From CAVZLD01 sp964522605 (lineage in GTDB: Bacteria > Planctomycetota > Planctomycetia > Pirellulales > Pirellulaceae), in the NCBI GenBank assembly GCA_964522605.1, contig CAZFWV010000140.1, positions 1 through 15,873 on the forward strand: DNA of 15,873 bases, written 5' to 3'. The notes under the pieces are model-generated. The model saw only the letters and a list, made by a program, of their open reading frames with translations, made no database searches and had not been told where the DNA came from. The position numbers and the translations under genes were made by a program. Positions within the stretch are counted from its first letter, which is position 1. The number at the start of each line of letters is the position of its first letter. This document shows positions 6,033 to 13,871 of this stretch, in pieces.

Positions 6033-7151
6033 ATGGCTACGATTCTGATCGACAAGCTGTTAGCCGCCTGTGTGAAGCAGGGCGCCAGCGACATTCACAT
6101 CGCCGTCGGGCAGCCGCCCGTGTTTCGCTTGCACGGTCGCTTGCGTCGCCTGGAGACGAAGGTTCTGGAGCCGGAGGATACCCAGGCGCTAATGAAGAGT
6201 ATCACGCCCGACCGTTGCCAGCAGGAGCTGCAGGAACGGGGAGGGAGCGACTTTGGTTTTGCCTACGGCGATCAGGCCCGATTTCGTGTCTCGATTTTCA
6301 AACAGCGCGGCAACGTGGGCATGGTCTTGCGGCAGATTCCCAATGACATGCTGACGTTCGAGCAATTGGGATTGCCGAAAGTCGTGGCGGAATTGTGCAT
6401 GCGTCCTCGCGGATTGTTCCTGGTGACCGGTCCGACCGGTTCTGGCAAGAGTACGACGCTGGCCAGCATGGTCAACTACATCAACGAAAATGTGGATCAC
6501 CACATCATCACGATCGAAGATCCAATCGAGTTCTACCACTATCACAAGAAGTCGACCGTGAATCAGCGGGAGGTGGGGAATGACGTCCCGAGTTTTGCGG
6601 AGGCGATTCGGCGGGCCTTGCGGCAGGACCCGGACGTGATTCTGGTCGGCGAAATGCGCGACTTGGAAACGATCGAAACGGCGATCACCGCAGCTGAAAC
6701 GGGCCACGTCGTGTTTGCGACGCTGCACACCAGTAGTGCACAGAGCACGATCAACCGAATCATTGACGTGTTTCCCACAAACCAGCAGGACCAGATTCGG
6801 ACGCAGCTGTCGACCTCGATTATTGCCGTGTTGGCGCAGACGCTGTTGCCCAAGATCGGCGGCGGACGCGTTGCCGGTTACGAGCTGTTGGTCGTGACGC
6901 CCGGCATCGCGAACCTGATCCGCGAAAACAAGACGTACCGCATCACATCGTCCATTCAGACGGGAGCGAAGCATGGGATGGTGTTGATGGATGACTTCCT
7001 GTTCAAGTTGTGGCGGGAAGAGAAAGTCACGGCGGAAGAAGCTTTGGTCAAAGCGCAATCGCCGGACGAACTGGCCAAGCGGATTGCGAATGCGCAGCGA
7101 GGCGTATTCGACGACGAATCGGATGTGGAGGACACCGCGCGGGTCGGTTAG
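6033..7151 (+). CDS. pilT: PilT-type pilus retraction ATPase
   Basis: PilT is the cytoplasmic hexameric motor that depolymerises type IV pili. The 372-aa length is typical, and the zinc four-Cys module of the assembly ATPases is absent, as expected. The N terminus ASDIHIAVGQPPVFRLHG is the PilT PAS-like domain opening. Walker A GPTGSGKS lies at 133-140, followed by ITIEDPIEF (Asp box), ALRQDPDVILVGEMRD (Walker B), AAETGHVVFATLHT (His box) and INRIIDVFP, a strong PilT hallmark. An AAGGAG lies 13 bases before the ATG, a long spacing, with an unusual leader described separately. It sits between the two GspE-like genes, 74 bp before the second. Its presence argues for a retractable pilus rather than a pure type II secretion system. 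Confidence 0.95.
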   Translation: MATILIDKLLAACVKQGASDIHIAVGQPPVFRLHGRLRRLETKVLEPEDTQALMKSITPDRCQQELQERGGSDFGFAYGDQARFRVSIFKQRGNVGMVLRQIPNDMLTFEQLGLPKVVAELCMRPRGLFLVTGPTGSGKSTTLASMVNYINENVDHHIITIEDPIEFYHYHKKSTVNQREVGNDVPSFAEAIRRALRQDPDVILVGEMRDLETIETAITAAETGHVVFATLHTSSAQSTINRIIDVFPTNQQDQIRTQLSTSIIAVLAQTLLPKIGGGRVAGYELLVVTPGIANLIRENKTYRITSSIQTGAKHGMVLMDDFLFKLWREEKVTAEEALVKAQSPDELAKRIANAQRGVFDDESDVEDTARVG

Positions 7152-7225
7152 GGGTGACGCCCCGTGAGGAAATGGTGGGTTGGATCTTGGTTGTTGTTTT
7201 CCTTGTGACGCACTTGTAGTGGACT

Positions 7226-8947
7226 ATGGCCATTCGACGCATCGGACAGATCCTGGTGGATCTGGGATTTATCAACGACGAACAGCTCGAGATGTTGCTC
7301 GAGGAGCAGCGGCGCCATCCGGGCGAACTGCTGGGCAAAATTGCTGAAGAGATGGGGTTGGCGACCGACGATCAGGTGGCCCTGGCCCTCGGCGAGCAGA
7401 TGGCGCTGCAGGTCATCAAGCTGGCCGACATCCAGCCGAGTACCGAAGTATTGGACTTGATTACCGAGCCAATGGCGCAGTTGTATCGCGTCGTTCCGGT
7501 GCAGCTGGAGGGAAACACGCTCACTCTGGCAACTTGCGATCCGCACAACCTGGCGATTCAGGACGAATTGCGCACCTTCCTGGGCTACGACATCCGACTG
7601 GTCGTCGCAACGGAGCGCGAAATCAATCTCGCACTGGAACGCTTCTATGCGGGTGCCACCGAGACGTTCGAGAGCTTGGTAGGCGAGCTGGAGACCGACA
7701 GCGAACTGGAGGCGGCGGCGGAATCGCTGGCCGGAGGTGGACCGATCGACATCACGGGCGCCGAGGCCCTGGCCGATAGCGCTCCGGTGCGGAAACTCCT
7801 GAACATGGTGCTGCTGCTGGCGATTAAGGATCACGCCAGTGACATCCATCTGGAACCGTTCGAGGACGAGTTTCGAATCCGCATCAAGGCGGATGGCGTG
7901 CTCTACGAAATGGTGCCGCCGCCCCGACACTTGGCCTTTGCGATTACCACGCGAATCAAGGTCATGGCGAATCTCGATATCGCCGAGCGGCGTCTGCCAC
8001 AGGACGGTCGAATCGAACTGACGGTCGGGGGCCATCCGGTCGATCTGCGTGTCAGCGTGCTGCCGACGATGTTCGGAGAAAGCGTCGTCATGCGAGTCCT
8101 CGACCGTTCGGTCGTGTCGCTCGACTTGAACAAAGTGGGTATGAACGATTGGACTCTGACCAACTTCCGGCAGGTGATGCACAAACCGAACGGCATCATT
8201 CTGGTGACCGGCCCAACTGGCTCGGGCAAGACGACCACGCTGTATTCCGCGCTCAGCGAACTGAACGTGATCACTGACAAGCTGATTACGACCGAAGATC
8301 CGGTCGAATATGAAATCGACGGAATCGTGCAGATTCCGATCGATTCGGATATTGGCAACACGTTCGCTCAATGTTTGCGGTCCATTCTGCGGCAGGATCC
8401 GGACAAGATTCTGGTCGGCGAGATCCGCGATTTGGAAACGGCGGAAATTGCCGTCCAGGCGTCACTGACCGGGCACACGGTCTTCAGCACGCTCCATACG
8501 AACGATGCGCCCAGCACGATCACGCGCTTGCGCGACATGGGCATTCCACCGTTCTTGATCACGGCCACGGTCGAAGCGATCCTGGCGCAGCGGTTGGTCC
8601 GCCGAGTCTGTGGTGCGTGCCGCGAGCCGGTGGAGTTGTCCGATGATCATTTGGTTCAGCTGGACATGACGCGAAAAGACATCGAAGACAAACAGTTCTT
8701 CCGCGGTCGCGGCTGCGAGAAGTGCAACAATACGGGATACAAGGGCCGCGTGGGGCTGTTTGAACTGATGATCATGAACGATCAACTGCGGGAGATGATC
8801 CTGCATGGGTCTTCGACCGACGAACTGCGGGAAGCCGCCCGCGGCTTCGGCATGGTCAGCTTGCGGGAAGCTGGTTTGATGTTTGCCTGCGACGGGACGA
8901 CGACGGTGGATGAAGTCATTCGCGAGACGATCTTGGAGGCGGCGTAA
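7226..8947 (+). CDS. gspE: GspE/PilB-family assembly ATPase 2 (near-consensus MshEN domain)
   Basis: A second 573-aa assembly ATPase, paralogous to the gene at 3889 along its whole length. Two MshEN repeats are clear at the N terminus. Repeat 1 has R5-I6-G7, L10, G14, L21, L25 and Q28; repeat 2 has L36-G37, G44, V51, L55 and Q58. This is the spacing of the c-di-GMP-binding motif known from MshE. The ATPase core has Walker A GPTGSGKT at 329-336, ITTEDPVEYE, the canonical RQDPDKILVGEIRD (389-402) and GHTVFSTLHTND. The zinc module is C462, C465, C497 and C500. There is no evident Shine-Dalgarno before the ATG. It precedes gspF by 73 bp, so this copy is the likelier partner of the GspF and pseudopilin operon. 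The family is secure; nucleotide-second-messenger control is inferred. Confidence 0.95.
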   Translation: MAIRRIGQILVDLGFINDEQLEMLLEEQRRHPGELLGKIAEEMGLATDDQVALALGEQMALQVIKLADIQPSTEVLDLITEPMAQLYRVVPVQLEGNTLTLATCDPHNLAIQDELRTFLGYDIRLVVATEREINLALERFYAGATETFESLVGELETDSELEAAAESLAGGGPIDITGAEALADSAPVRKLLNMVLLLAIKDHASDIHLEPFEDEFRIRIKADGVLYEMVPPPRHLAFAITTRIKVMANLDIAERRLPQDGRIELTVGGHPVDLRVSVLPTMFGESVVMRVLDRSVVSLDLNKVGMNDWTLTNFRQVMHKPNGIILVTGPTGSGKTTTLYSALSELNVITDKLITTEDPVEYEIDGIVQIPIDSDIGNTFAQCLRSILRQDPDKILVGEIRDLETAEIAVQASLTGHTVFSTLHTNDAPSTITRLRDMGIPPFLITATVEAILAQRLVRRVCGACREPVELSDDHLVQLDMTRKDIEDKQFFRGRGCEKCNNTGYKGRVGLFELMIMNDQLREMILHGSSTDELREAARGFGMVSLREAGLMFACDGTTTVDEVIRETILEAA

Positions 8948-9020
8948 GCCGTAGTTGACTTCTAGCTTTTGGCTTTTGGTTGCAGACTGATTCGGCACTG
9001 AGACTGACGAGGACTGAACG
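8948..9020 (+). repeat. Spacer with short direct repeats between ATPase 2 and gspF
   Basis: The 73-bp gap contains GCTTTTGGCTTTTGG (two CTTTTGG units) and three GACTGA copies, at about 8985, 9002 and 9012. The last lies beside the GAGGA that serves gspF. It could be slipped-strand repetition; no function is evident. Confidence 0.45.
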
Positions 9021-10421
9021 ATGCCGACTTATCAATTCGAGGCGATGGACGCCAAGGGGCAGGAAATCCGCGACATTGTCGAGGCGGAGAACGAGGACGA
9101 AGCGCAGACGTATATCCGCGACATGGGTTACTTCGTCACGAAGATCCATGTCAAGAAAGGCCGCAAGGCCGCGGATCGAAAGGGCAAGGACGGCAAGAAA
9201 CGCAGCTTCGCGATCGGCTCGGTCAAGAGCAAGGATTTGTGCACCTTCACCCGGCAGCTGTCGATTCTGCAGGATGCCGGTCTGCCCATTCTTCGCAGCC
9301 TGCGAATCCTCGAAGAACAGGCCAAGCCGGGCCGCCTGAAGAACTCGTTGATGGACGTCTGCGAGGAGATCGAGGGCGGGTCCACGCTTTCCGAGGCGAT
9401 GGCCAAATCGCCCAAGGCGTTCGACCGCCTGTATGTCAACATGATCAAGGCGGGCGAAGCGGGTGGTGCCTTGGAAATCATTCTGCAGCGGCTGGCCGAC
9501 TTCAAAGAACGGGCCGAGGCCTTGAAGCGGAAGGTCAAGGGCGCGATGGTCTATCCGGCCGTGGTCGTGTTTGTCGCCGTCGGGATTCTGGCCTTCATCA
9601 TGATCAAGATCGTGCCGACGTTTGAGACGATCTTCGCGGATTTCGAGACCGAATTGCCGCCGGCCACGCAACTGCTGATCACGATCTCGCACAACGTGGC
9701 GAACTACTGGTTCCTAATTCCCGGAATCCCGATTGCCCTGATCATGATCGTGAAGATCATTCGCAAGTTCAAAGCAGGACGGATGGGGTGGGACCTGTTT
9801 GCGCTGAACTGGCCCGTGTTTGGTCGCCTGATTGAAAAGAACTCGATGGCGCGTTCTACGCGGACGTTGGGTACGCTCGTGGCCAGCGGTGTGCCGATTC
9901 TGGAAGGTCTGCAGATCACGCGGGAAACGTGCGGCAACGCGATGTTCGAGCGGTTGTATACCAAAGTTTCCGAATCGATCCGCGAAGGCGAGACGATTGC
10001 CAAACCGATGAAGGATTATTCGCGACCCGGTTTCAACGCGGCGGCGCTCGCACTGTGGGTCGCGGTTGCCGTCCTGCCGGTCACGCCGCTCTTCTTCTTC
10101 CAGAACATGCTCTACATCGCCGCTCCGATGACCGGAGCGGCTGCGATGCTCGGTGGCTTGTACTACGCCACCCGGATGAATCGCCGCGTGGCGGACGACC
10201 TGGTGGTCAACATGATCGACGTCGGTGAAGAGACGGGTGAACTGGATACGATGCTTTACAAGGTGGCGGACACGTTTGACGAAGAGGTCCGCGTCTTGAC
10301 GGATAGCTTGATGAGTTTGTTGGAGCCGTTGCTGATTGTGTTCCTCGGCGGTGCCGTCGGCTTCATTGTGATTTCGTTGTTCCTGCCACTCGTGAGCTTG
10401 ATCACGAACCTGTCGCAGTAG
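9021..10421 (+). CDS. gspF: GspF/PilC inner-membrane platform protein with an internal insertion
   Basis: GspF/PilC is the polytopic platform on which pilins are added or removed by the ATPases. The N terminus (about 1-45) carries the usual cap, including NEDEAQTYIRDMGY. The first T2SSF domain begins near residue 72 with LCTFTRQLSILQDAGLPILR and includes GEAGGALEIILQRLADF and a membrane segment at about 175-197. A second segment lies at about 230-245. The second T2SSF domain starts near 274 with MARSTRTLGTLVASGVPIL and ends with MIDVGEETGELDTML and a final membrane helix (about 433-458). At 466 aa it is about 60 residues longer than common homologues. The excess lies at about 332-394, between AKPMK and VVNMIDVGEETG, and contains two hydrophobic stretches. 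GAGGA gives a good ribosome-binding site. Thirty-six bases separate it from the first prepilin gene. Confidence 0.95.
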   Translation: MPTYQFEAMDAKGQEIRDIVEAENEDEAQTYIRDMGYFVTKIHVKKGRKAADRKGKDGKKRSFAIGSVKSKDLCTFTRQLSILQDAGLPILRSLRILEEQAKPGRLKNSLMDVCEEIEGGSTLSEAMAKSPKAFDRLYVNMIKAGEAGGALEIILQRLADFKERAEALKRKVKGAMVYPAVVVFVAVGILAFIMIKIVPTFETIFADFETELPPATQLLITISHNVANYWFLIPGIPIALIMIVKIIRKFKAGRMGWDLFALNWPVFGRLIEKNSMARSTRTLGTLVASGVPILEGLQITRETCGNAMFERLYTKVSESIREGETIAKPMKDYSRPGFNAAALALWVAVAVLPVTPLFFFQNMLYIAAPMTGAAAMLGGLYYATRMNRRVADDLVVNMIDVGEETGELDTMLYKVADTFDEEVRVLTDSLMSLLEPLLIVFLGGAVGFIVISLFLPLVSLITNLSQ

Positions 10422-10457
10422 CACGGGACGCAGGGGGACAGAGAAGGAGAGTCCAAG

Positions 10458-11501
10458 ATGTATCGGATTGAATCGGCCGGCAACGCCGGTCGTCGGCGCG
10501 GAGCGTTTACGCTGGTCGAACTGCTGGTCGTGATCGCGATCATCGGGGTCCTGATCGCCCTGTTGATTCCCGTGATCGGCGTCGCCCGCGCCAGCGTGCA
10601 GGAGGCCACACTCACCACCGAAGTCGCTTCGCTCTCCCAATCGCTCGAGGCGTTTCGCACGCAATACCAGGTGGATTATCCGCCGGACTTCAGTCTGATG
10701 ACTCCCCTGAATGCTCCGCAGAACGACGCGACGGAGATCTTGAATACCCTGAACCGCATGTTCCGATACCGAGTGGCGCAAGAAGATTTGCCGCTCAATC
10801 CAAATACAAAACAACTTGACGCCGAGTGGTTGCTGAATCTTGATCCATCGGAAGCGTTGTTTTTCTGGTTGCGTGGATTCTCGGACAATTCCAAGTATCC
10901 GCTCTATGGGCGATCGGGTGCCGAGCGGATTGCGTGGGCGAAAACCGTTAGTCCCGAGGCGATTCTGCTCGAATTCCAGAACATACCGACAACGCCGCTC
11001 TTCGAATTCGACAAACTTCGATTACGGGATGACGACAAGGACGGCTTCCCGGAGTTCTATCCCCGCTTTGGTCGGCAGATGCCGTATGTGTACTACGTGC
11101 ACACGCGGTACAGAGATGCCATTCGGCAAGGGAGTGATCTGGCAGTACGCATGGGGCCGGATTCGAGTGTCATGCTGCGTGACGATATCGGATTGGGCAA
11201 CCCTCAGTTCTATCCTCCGCGTCCGTATTTCAGCGCCCTGGAAACACAGACGAGCCTAACCACGAATGGTGGTTGGGCCTTCGCCGCGCCGGATAAGTAT
11301 CAAATCATCTGTGCCGGACTGGATGGCACGTTCGGGTCGTCCATTGCGTGGTATACGGTCAACCAGAACCAGCCGGATATGTTTGGTTTCTTTTTTCCGA
11401 CGGGACCGTACCTCGATCCGAACCCGCAGCTGCGGACGAAGGCGCACCTCGACAACATCACGAACTTTGCCGAAGGCACACTCGAGGATAAGGTGCCATG
11501 A
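10458..11501 (+). CDS. GspG-like prepilin 1, large
   Basis: A 347-aa prepilin-like protein. The short basic leader ends RRRGA, followed by FTLVELLVV, so prepilin peptidase should cut after A16, giving Phe+1 and Glu+5. The -1 residue is Ala rather than the usual Gly. A hydrophobic helix follows (about 17-40), then a large exported domain, well over twice the size of a normal pilin. Near residue 191 is DDDKDGFPE, an EF-hand-like loop, and near 285 is CAGLDGTFG, which resembles the SAGxDxxFG signature near the end of GspG-like pseudopilins. An ideal AAGGAG lies eight bases before the ATG. Its stop overlaps the next gene's start (ATGA at 11498-11501). It is probably a major or GspG-class subunit; its exact role is unknown. 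Confidence 0.82.
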   Translation: MYRIESAGNAGRRRGAFTLVELLVVIAIIGVLIALLIPVIGVARASVQEATLTTEVASLSQSLEAFRTQYQVDYPPDFSLMTPLNAPQNDATEILNTLNRMFRYRVAQEDLPLNPNTKQLDAEWLLNLDPSEALFFWLRGFSDNSKYPLYGRSGAERIAWAKTVSPEAILLEFQNIPTTPLFEFDKLRLRDDDKDGFPEFYPRFGRQMPYVYYVHTRYRDAIRQGSDLAVRMGPDSSVMLRDDIGLGNPQFYPPRPYFSALETQTSLTTNGGWAFAAPDKYQIICAGLDGTFGSSIAWYTVNQNQPDMFGFFFPTGPYLDPNPQLRTKAHLDNITNFAEGTLEDKVP

Positions 11502-12559
11502 TTTGCGGTCTTCCTGTTACAACGCGATCACGCACGCAACGCTCGCCGGCGTTTACGCTGGTTGAGTTGCTCGTTGTGATTTCGATCATCGCGTTGCTGG
11601 CGGGAATCATCTTGACCGCGATGGCCGGCGTCCAGGAAACCGCTCGCGTCGATCGCACGCGGGCGCAAATTGCGCAGATCAACGCCTTGCTGATGGAGAA
11701 GTGGGAGGAGTACAAGACGCGGCGGGTGTCGGAGTTTCCATTGCAGGATCCCGCACTGAAGTTGGTCGTCGATGAAATGAAGGATTCGCGAGGGCAGCCG
11801 CGAGTGCAACAGCAGACTGCTTTTCTGCGGCTTCTCGCGATTCGGGAATTGATGCGAATGGAACTTCCCGATCGACATAGCGACGTTATGGAGTTCCGAT
11901 ACGGAGTTGATCCGCAAGAAAACGTCCTTCCGAACCAAGGTACGGCACTGTGGCGTGCCTATCGAACTGCGGTTTATCGGTTCAACGTTCCTGCAAATCT
12001 GCGTCCGATCAACCACAAGGATTTCTATACGAACCAACAAGCCGAATGCTTGTACCTGATTCTTTCGCAGATGCGTGACGGCGATGTTTCGGCGCTGAGT
12101 TTCTTTCGAGATACGGAGATTCAGGATACGGATGGGGATGGTTTGCTGGAAATCGTCGATGCTTGGGGTACTCCGATTCGCTGGCTGCGGTGGGCACCGG
12201 GGTACCAGTCGAGCCTGCAGCCCGGTCTCGCCGAGCCCGGTTTGACCGAGATTATCCCGGATCAATTCGATCCGACGCTTTCCGATCCGCGACATCGGAT
12301 TCGAAACAGCGTGCCGCCCTTCGAGCTGTACCCGCTGATCGTCTCTGCGGGTCCAGATAAGAGTTTTGACTTGGTGTTCGACTTCAGCGACGTTTTGCGA
12401 TACTCAACGCTGAGGCCGATTCCGAACGATCCGTACAGTGTACGAATTGTGGGCGGCAAGGAGGTGCGGATCGGTCAGATCGATCTGGAAGTTGACGGTG
12501 ACCCATCACGGGACGAATCTGGCGACAACATTGATAATCATTCGTTGGTGGCTCGGTAA
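11498..12559 (+). CDS. GspG-like prepilin 2, large
   Basis: A 353-aa prepilin-like protein translationally coupled to the previous gene by a 4-bp overlap. The leader (18 aa) ends RSPA, then FTLVELLVV, with Glu+5 and Ala at -1. After the hydrophobic helix comes a large soluble domain. DTDGDGLLEIVD at 210-221 is a near-canonical EF-hand loop and runs directly into AWGTPIRWLRWAPG, which matches the GspG motif DPWGNPY...PG. SAGPDKSF at 283-290 is a second GspG-type signature. These motifs make it the most GspG-like subunit in the window. The size is about double that of a proteobacterial GspG, the extra residues lying between the helix and the Ca-like loop. It abuts the next gene with no gap. Confidence 0.84.
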   Translation: MICGLPVTTRSRTQRSPAFTLVELLVVISIIALLAGIILTAMAGVQETARVDRTRAQIAQINALLMEKWEEYKTRRVSEFPLQDPALKLVVDEMKDSRGQPRVQQQTAFLRLLAIRELMRMELPDRHSDVMEFRYGVDPQENVLPNQGTALWRAYRTAVYRFNVPANLRPINHKDFYTNQQAECLYLILSQMRDGDVSALSFFRDTEIQDTDGDGLLEIVDAWGTPIRWLRWAPGYQSSLQPGLAEPGLTEIIPDQFDPTLSDPRHRIRNSVPPFELYPLIVSAGPDKSFDLVFDFSDVLRYSTLRPIPNDPYSVRIVGGKEVRIGQIDLEVDGDPSRDESGDNIDNHSLVAR

Positions 12560-13867
12560 ATGCAACGTAAAGTCAGCCTCGATCGAACCGGTGTCACGCT
12601 CACCGAACTGCTGGTGGTGGTCAGCATCATCGTGCTGGTGACAAGTGCGCTGTTGCCGATGCTGCAGCCCGTTTTGAAAGGACAGAAGACGCGGGAAGCC
12701 GCCCGACAGCTCAATGCGTTCTTTGCGGGGGCGCAGGCGCGAGCGGTCGAACGAGGGAAACCGGTTGGTGTCTGGATTGAGCGTGCGGGGCATCCGGAGG
12801 AACTCGTTTCGTTGCCCTCACGACTTCACACCGCCCATCGACTGTATCTCGCCGAGGAACCGCCTTCCTATGCGGGTGACGTCGTGAATGTCCAGGTTGC
12901 GATCAATTTTGACGCTCCCAGCCCTCCGCCACCGGATCCGAATGAGCGGCCTCCCTTATTGTTAATGCACGCGAGTTTCGTCCCGTTTGGCTACGGTTCG
13001 GCGGCTGCGATGTTAGTCCATCGAGGAGACCTCATCCGTTTCAATAATCGTGGTCCGTCGTTCGTCGTTTACCGCGTCGTCAAGCCGGACGGAACGTTAA
13101 TTCAGAATCCGACGGATGAAGCCGGTGCCGTTTGGGTCGATGCGTCGCCCTACTTGAATCGTTTCCGGGGGGCTCCCGCGGGCCGATTGCAGGAAGCGAT
13201 GACCTGGTTGCGTGAGAAGTACGATAAGAAGAGTTTCCCTTTCGAGGTCGTCCGCGCTCCGAAGAAGTCGGTTGCTGCCCCGCTCGAACTGCCCAACAAC
13301 GTGGGCATTGACCTCATGATGTCGGGCTATTCTCTGGGGCTTTCGCCGAACGACTTGACGGTTGCCGATTCTCAAATCCAACAGCACTTGTTGAGCAAAG
13401 CGTTATCCGTACGGCTTTTTAGCGATGTGTTTGGGGCAGTGGATACTCTGGGACTGCAGAGAGACGTTGACCCGGAGTTCGATATTCTGATCATGTTCAG
13501 CCCTCGGGGTGGTGTGGATCGGATCTGCTGGGTTGATGCACACGGTGGACTGGGTGCCATGATTGAGGGCTCTGACCTTTCGCCGCTCGGGACAATCGGC
13601 TTACTGATCGCGCGTGACGATCGAATTGGCCAAGATCAAGATGCAAACAACGCCGAAGACACGTTAGAGGATAAGAACAACTTATGGCTCTCGATCGATG
13701 TGCAGTCGGGGCGAGTCGTAAGTGCTCCAAACGCTGGTGCGGTTGGCTGGCTGTCAGGACTGATTCCTTCATCGAGCGATCCGGAAACGGCACGCGCTGC
13801 GCGGATCTTTCGGATTTGGAACTCACGTGAACTGACCGTCGACGGGCTGAATATGGGAGGACGGTGA
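12560..13867 (+). CDS. GspH/FimT-like prepilin, large
   Basis: A 435-aa prepilin-like protein whose ATG directly follows the TAA of the preceding gene. The leader ends RTG, followed by VTLTELLVVVSIIVL, giving Gly-1, Val+1 and Glu+5. The segment after the helix, REAARQLNAFFAGAQARAVERGKPVGVWIER, is quoted here only by its ends REAARQLNAF and PVGVWIER; it is typical of GspH/FimT minor pseudopilins (helix, then a first strand after an RG-type turn). The rest is a long unrecognised domain containing a Pro-rich stretch SPPPPDPNERPP and a late FSPRGGVDRI, a GspH-like C-terminal strand. It is more than twice the usual GspH length. It is likely to be a minor pseudopilin that initiates or tips the fibre. 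Confidence 0.78.
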   Translation: MQRKVSLDRTGVTLTELLVVVSIIVLVTSALLPMLQPVLKGQKTREAARQLNAFFAGAQARAVERGKPVGVWIERAGHPEELVSLPSRLHTAHRLYLAEEPPSYAGDVVNVQVAINFDAPSPPPPDPNERPPLLLMHASFVPFGYGSAAAMLVHRGDLIRFNNRGPSFVVYRVVKPDGTLIQNPTDEAGAVWVDASPYLNRFRGAPAGRLQEAMTWLREKYDKKSFPFEVVRAPKKSVAAPLELPNNVGIDLMMSGYSLGLSPNDLTVADSQIQQHLLSKALSVRLFSDVFGAVDTLGLQRDVDPEFDILIMFSPRGGVDRICWVDAHGGLGAMIEGSDLSPLGTIGLLIARDDRIGQDQDANNAEDTLEDKNNLWLSIDVQSGRVVSAPNAGAVGWLSGLIPSSSDPETARAARIFRIWNSRELTVDGLNMGGR

Positions 13868-13871
13868 TCCG

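Larger units (their letters stand above)
5979..6038 (+). repeat. 12-bp direct repeat spanning the pilT start codon
   Basis: CCCGGTATGGCT occurs at 5979-5990 and again at 6027-6038. The second copy contains the pilT ATG and its second codon. The first copy supplies the ATG of a 12-codon upstream ORF. The copies start 48 bp apart. Confidence 0.85.

Noticed and set aside
7148..8371. Long antisense open frame opposite ATPase 2 (407 codons)
   Set aside because: It is fully opposite a well-supported gene; the composition (Asp, His, Gln, Arg rich) is the mirror of that gene's codon bias.
9714..10814. Long antisense open frame opposite gspF and prepilin 1 (366 codons)
   Set aside because: Overlaps two convincing genes on the other strand and shows only mirror-image composition, with no motifs.
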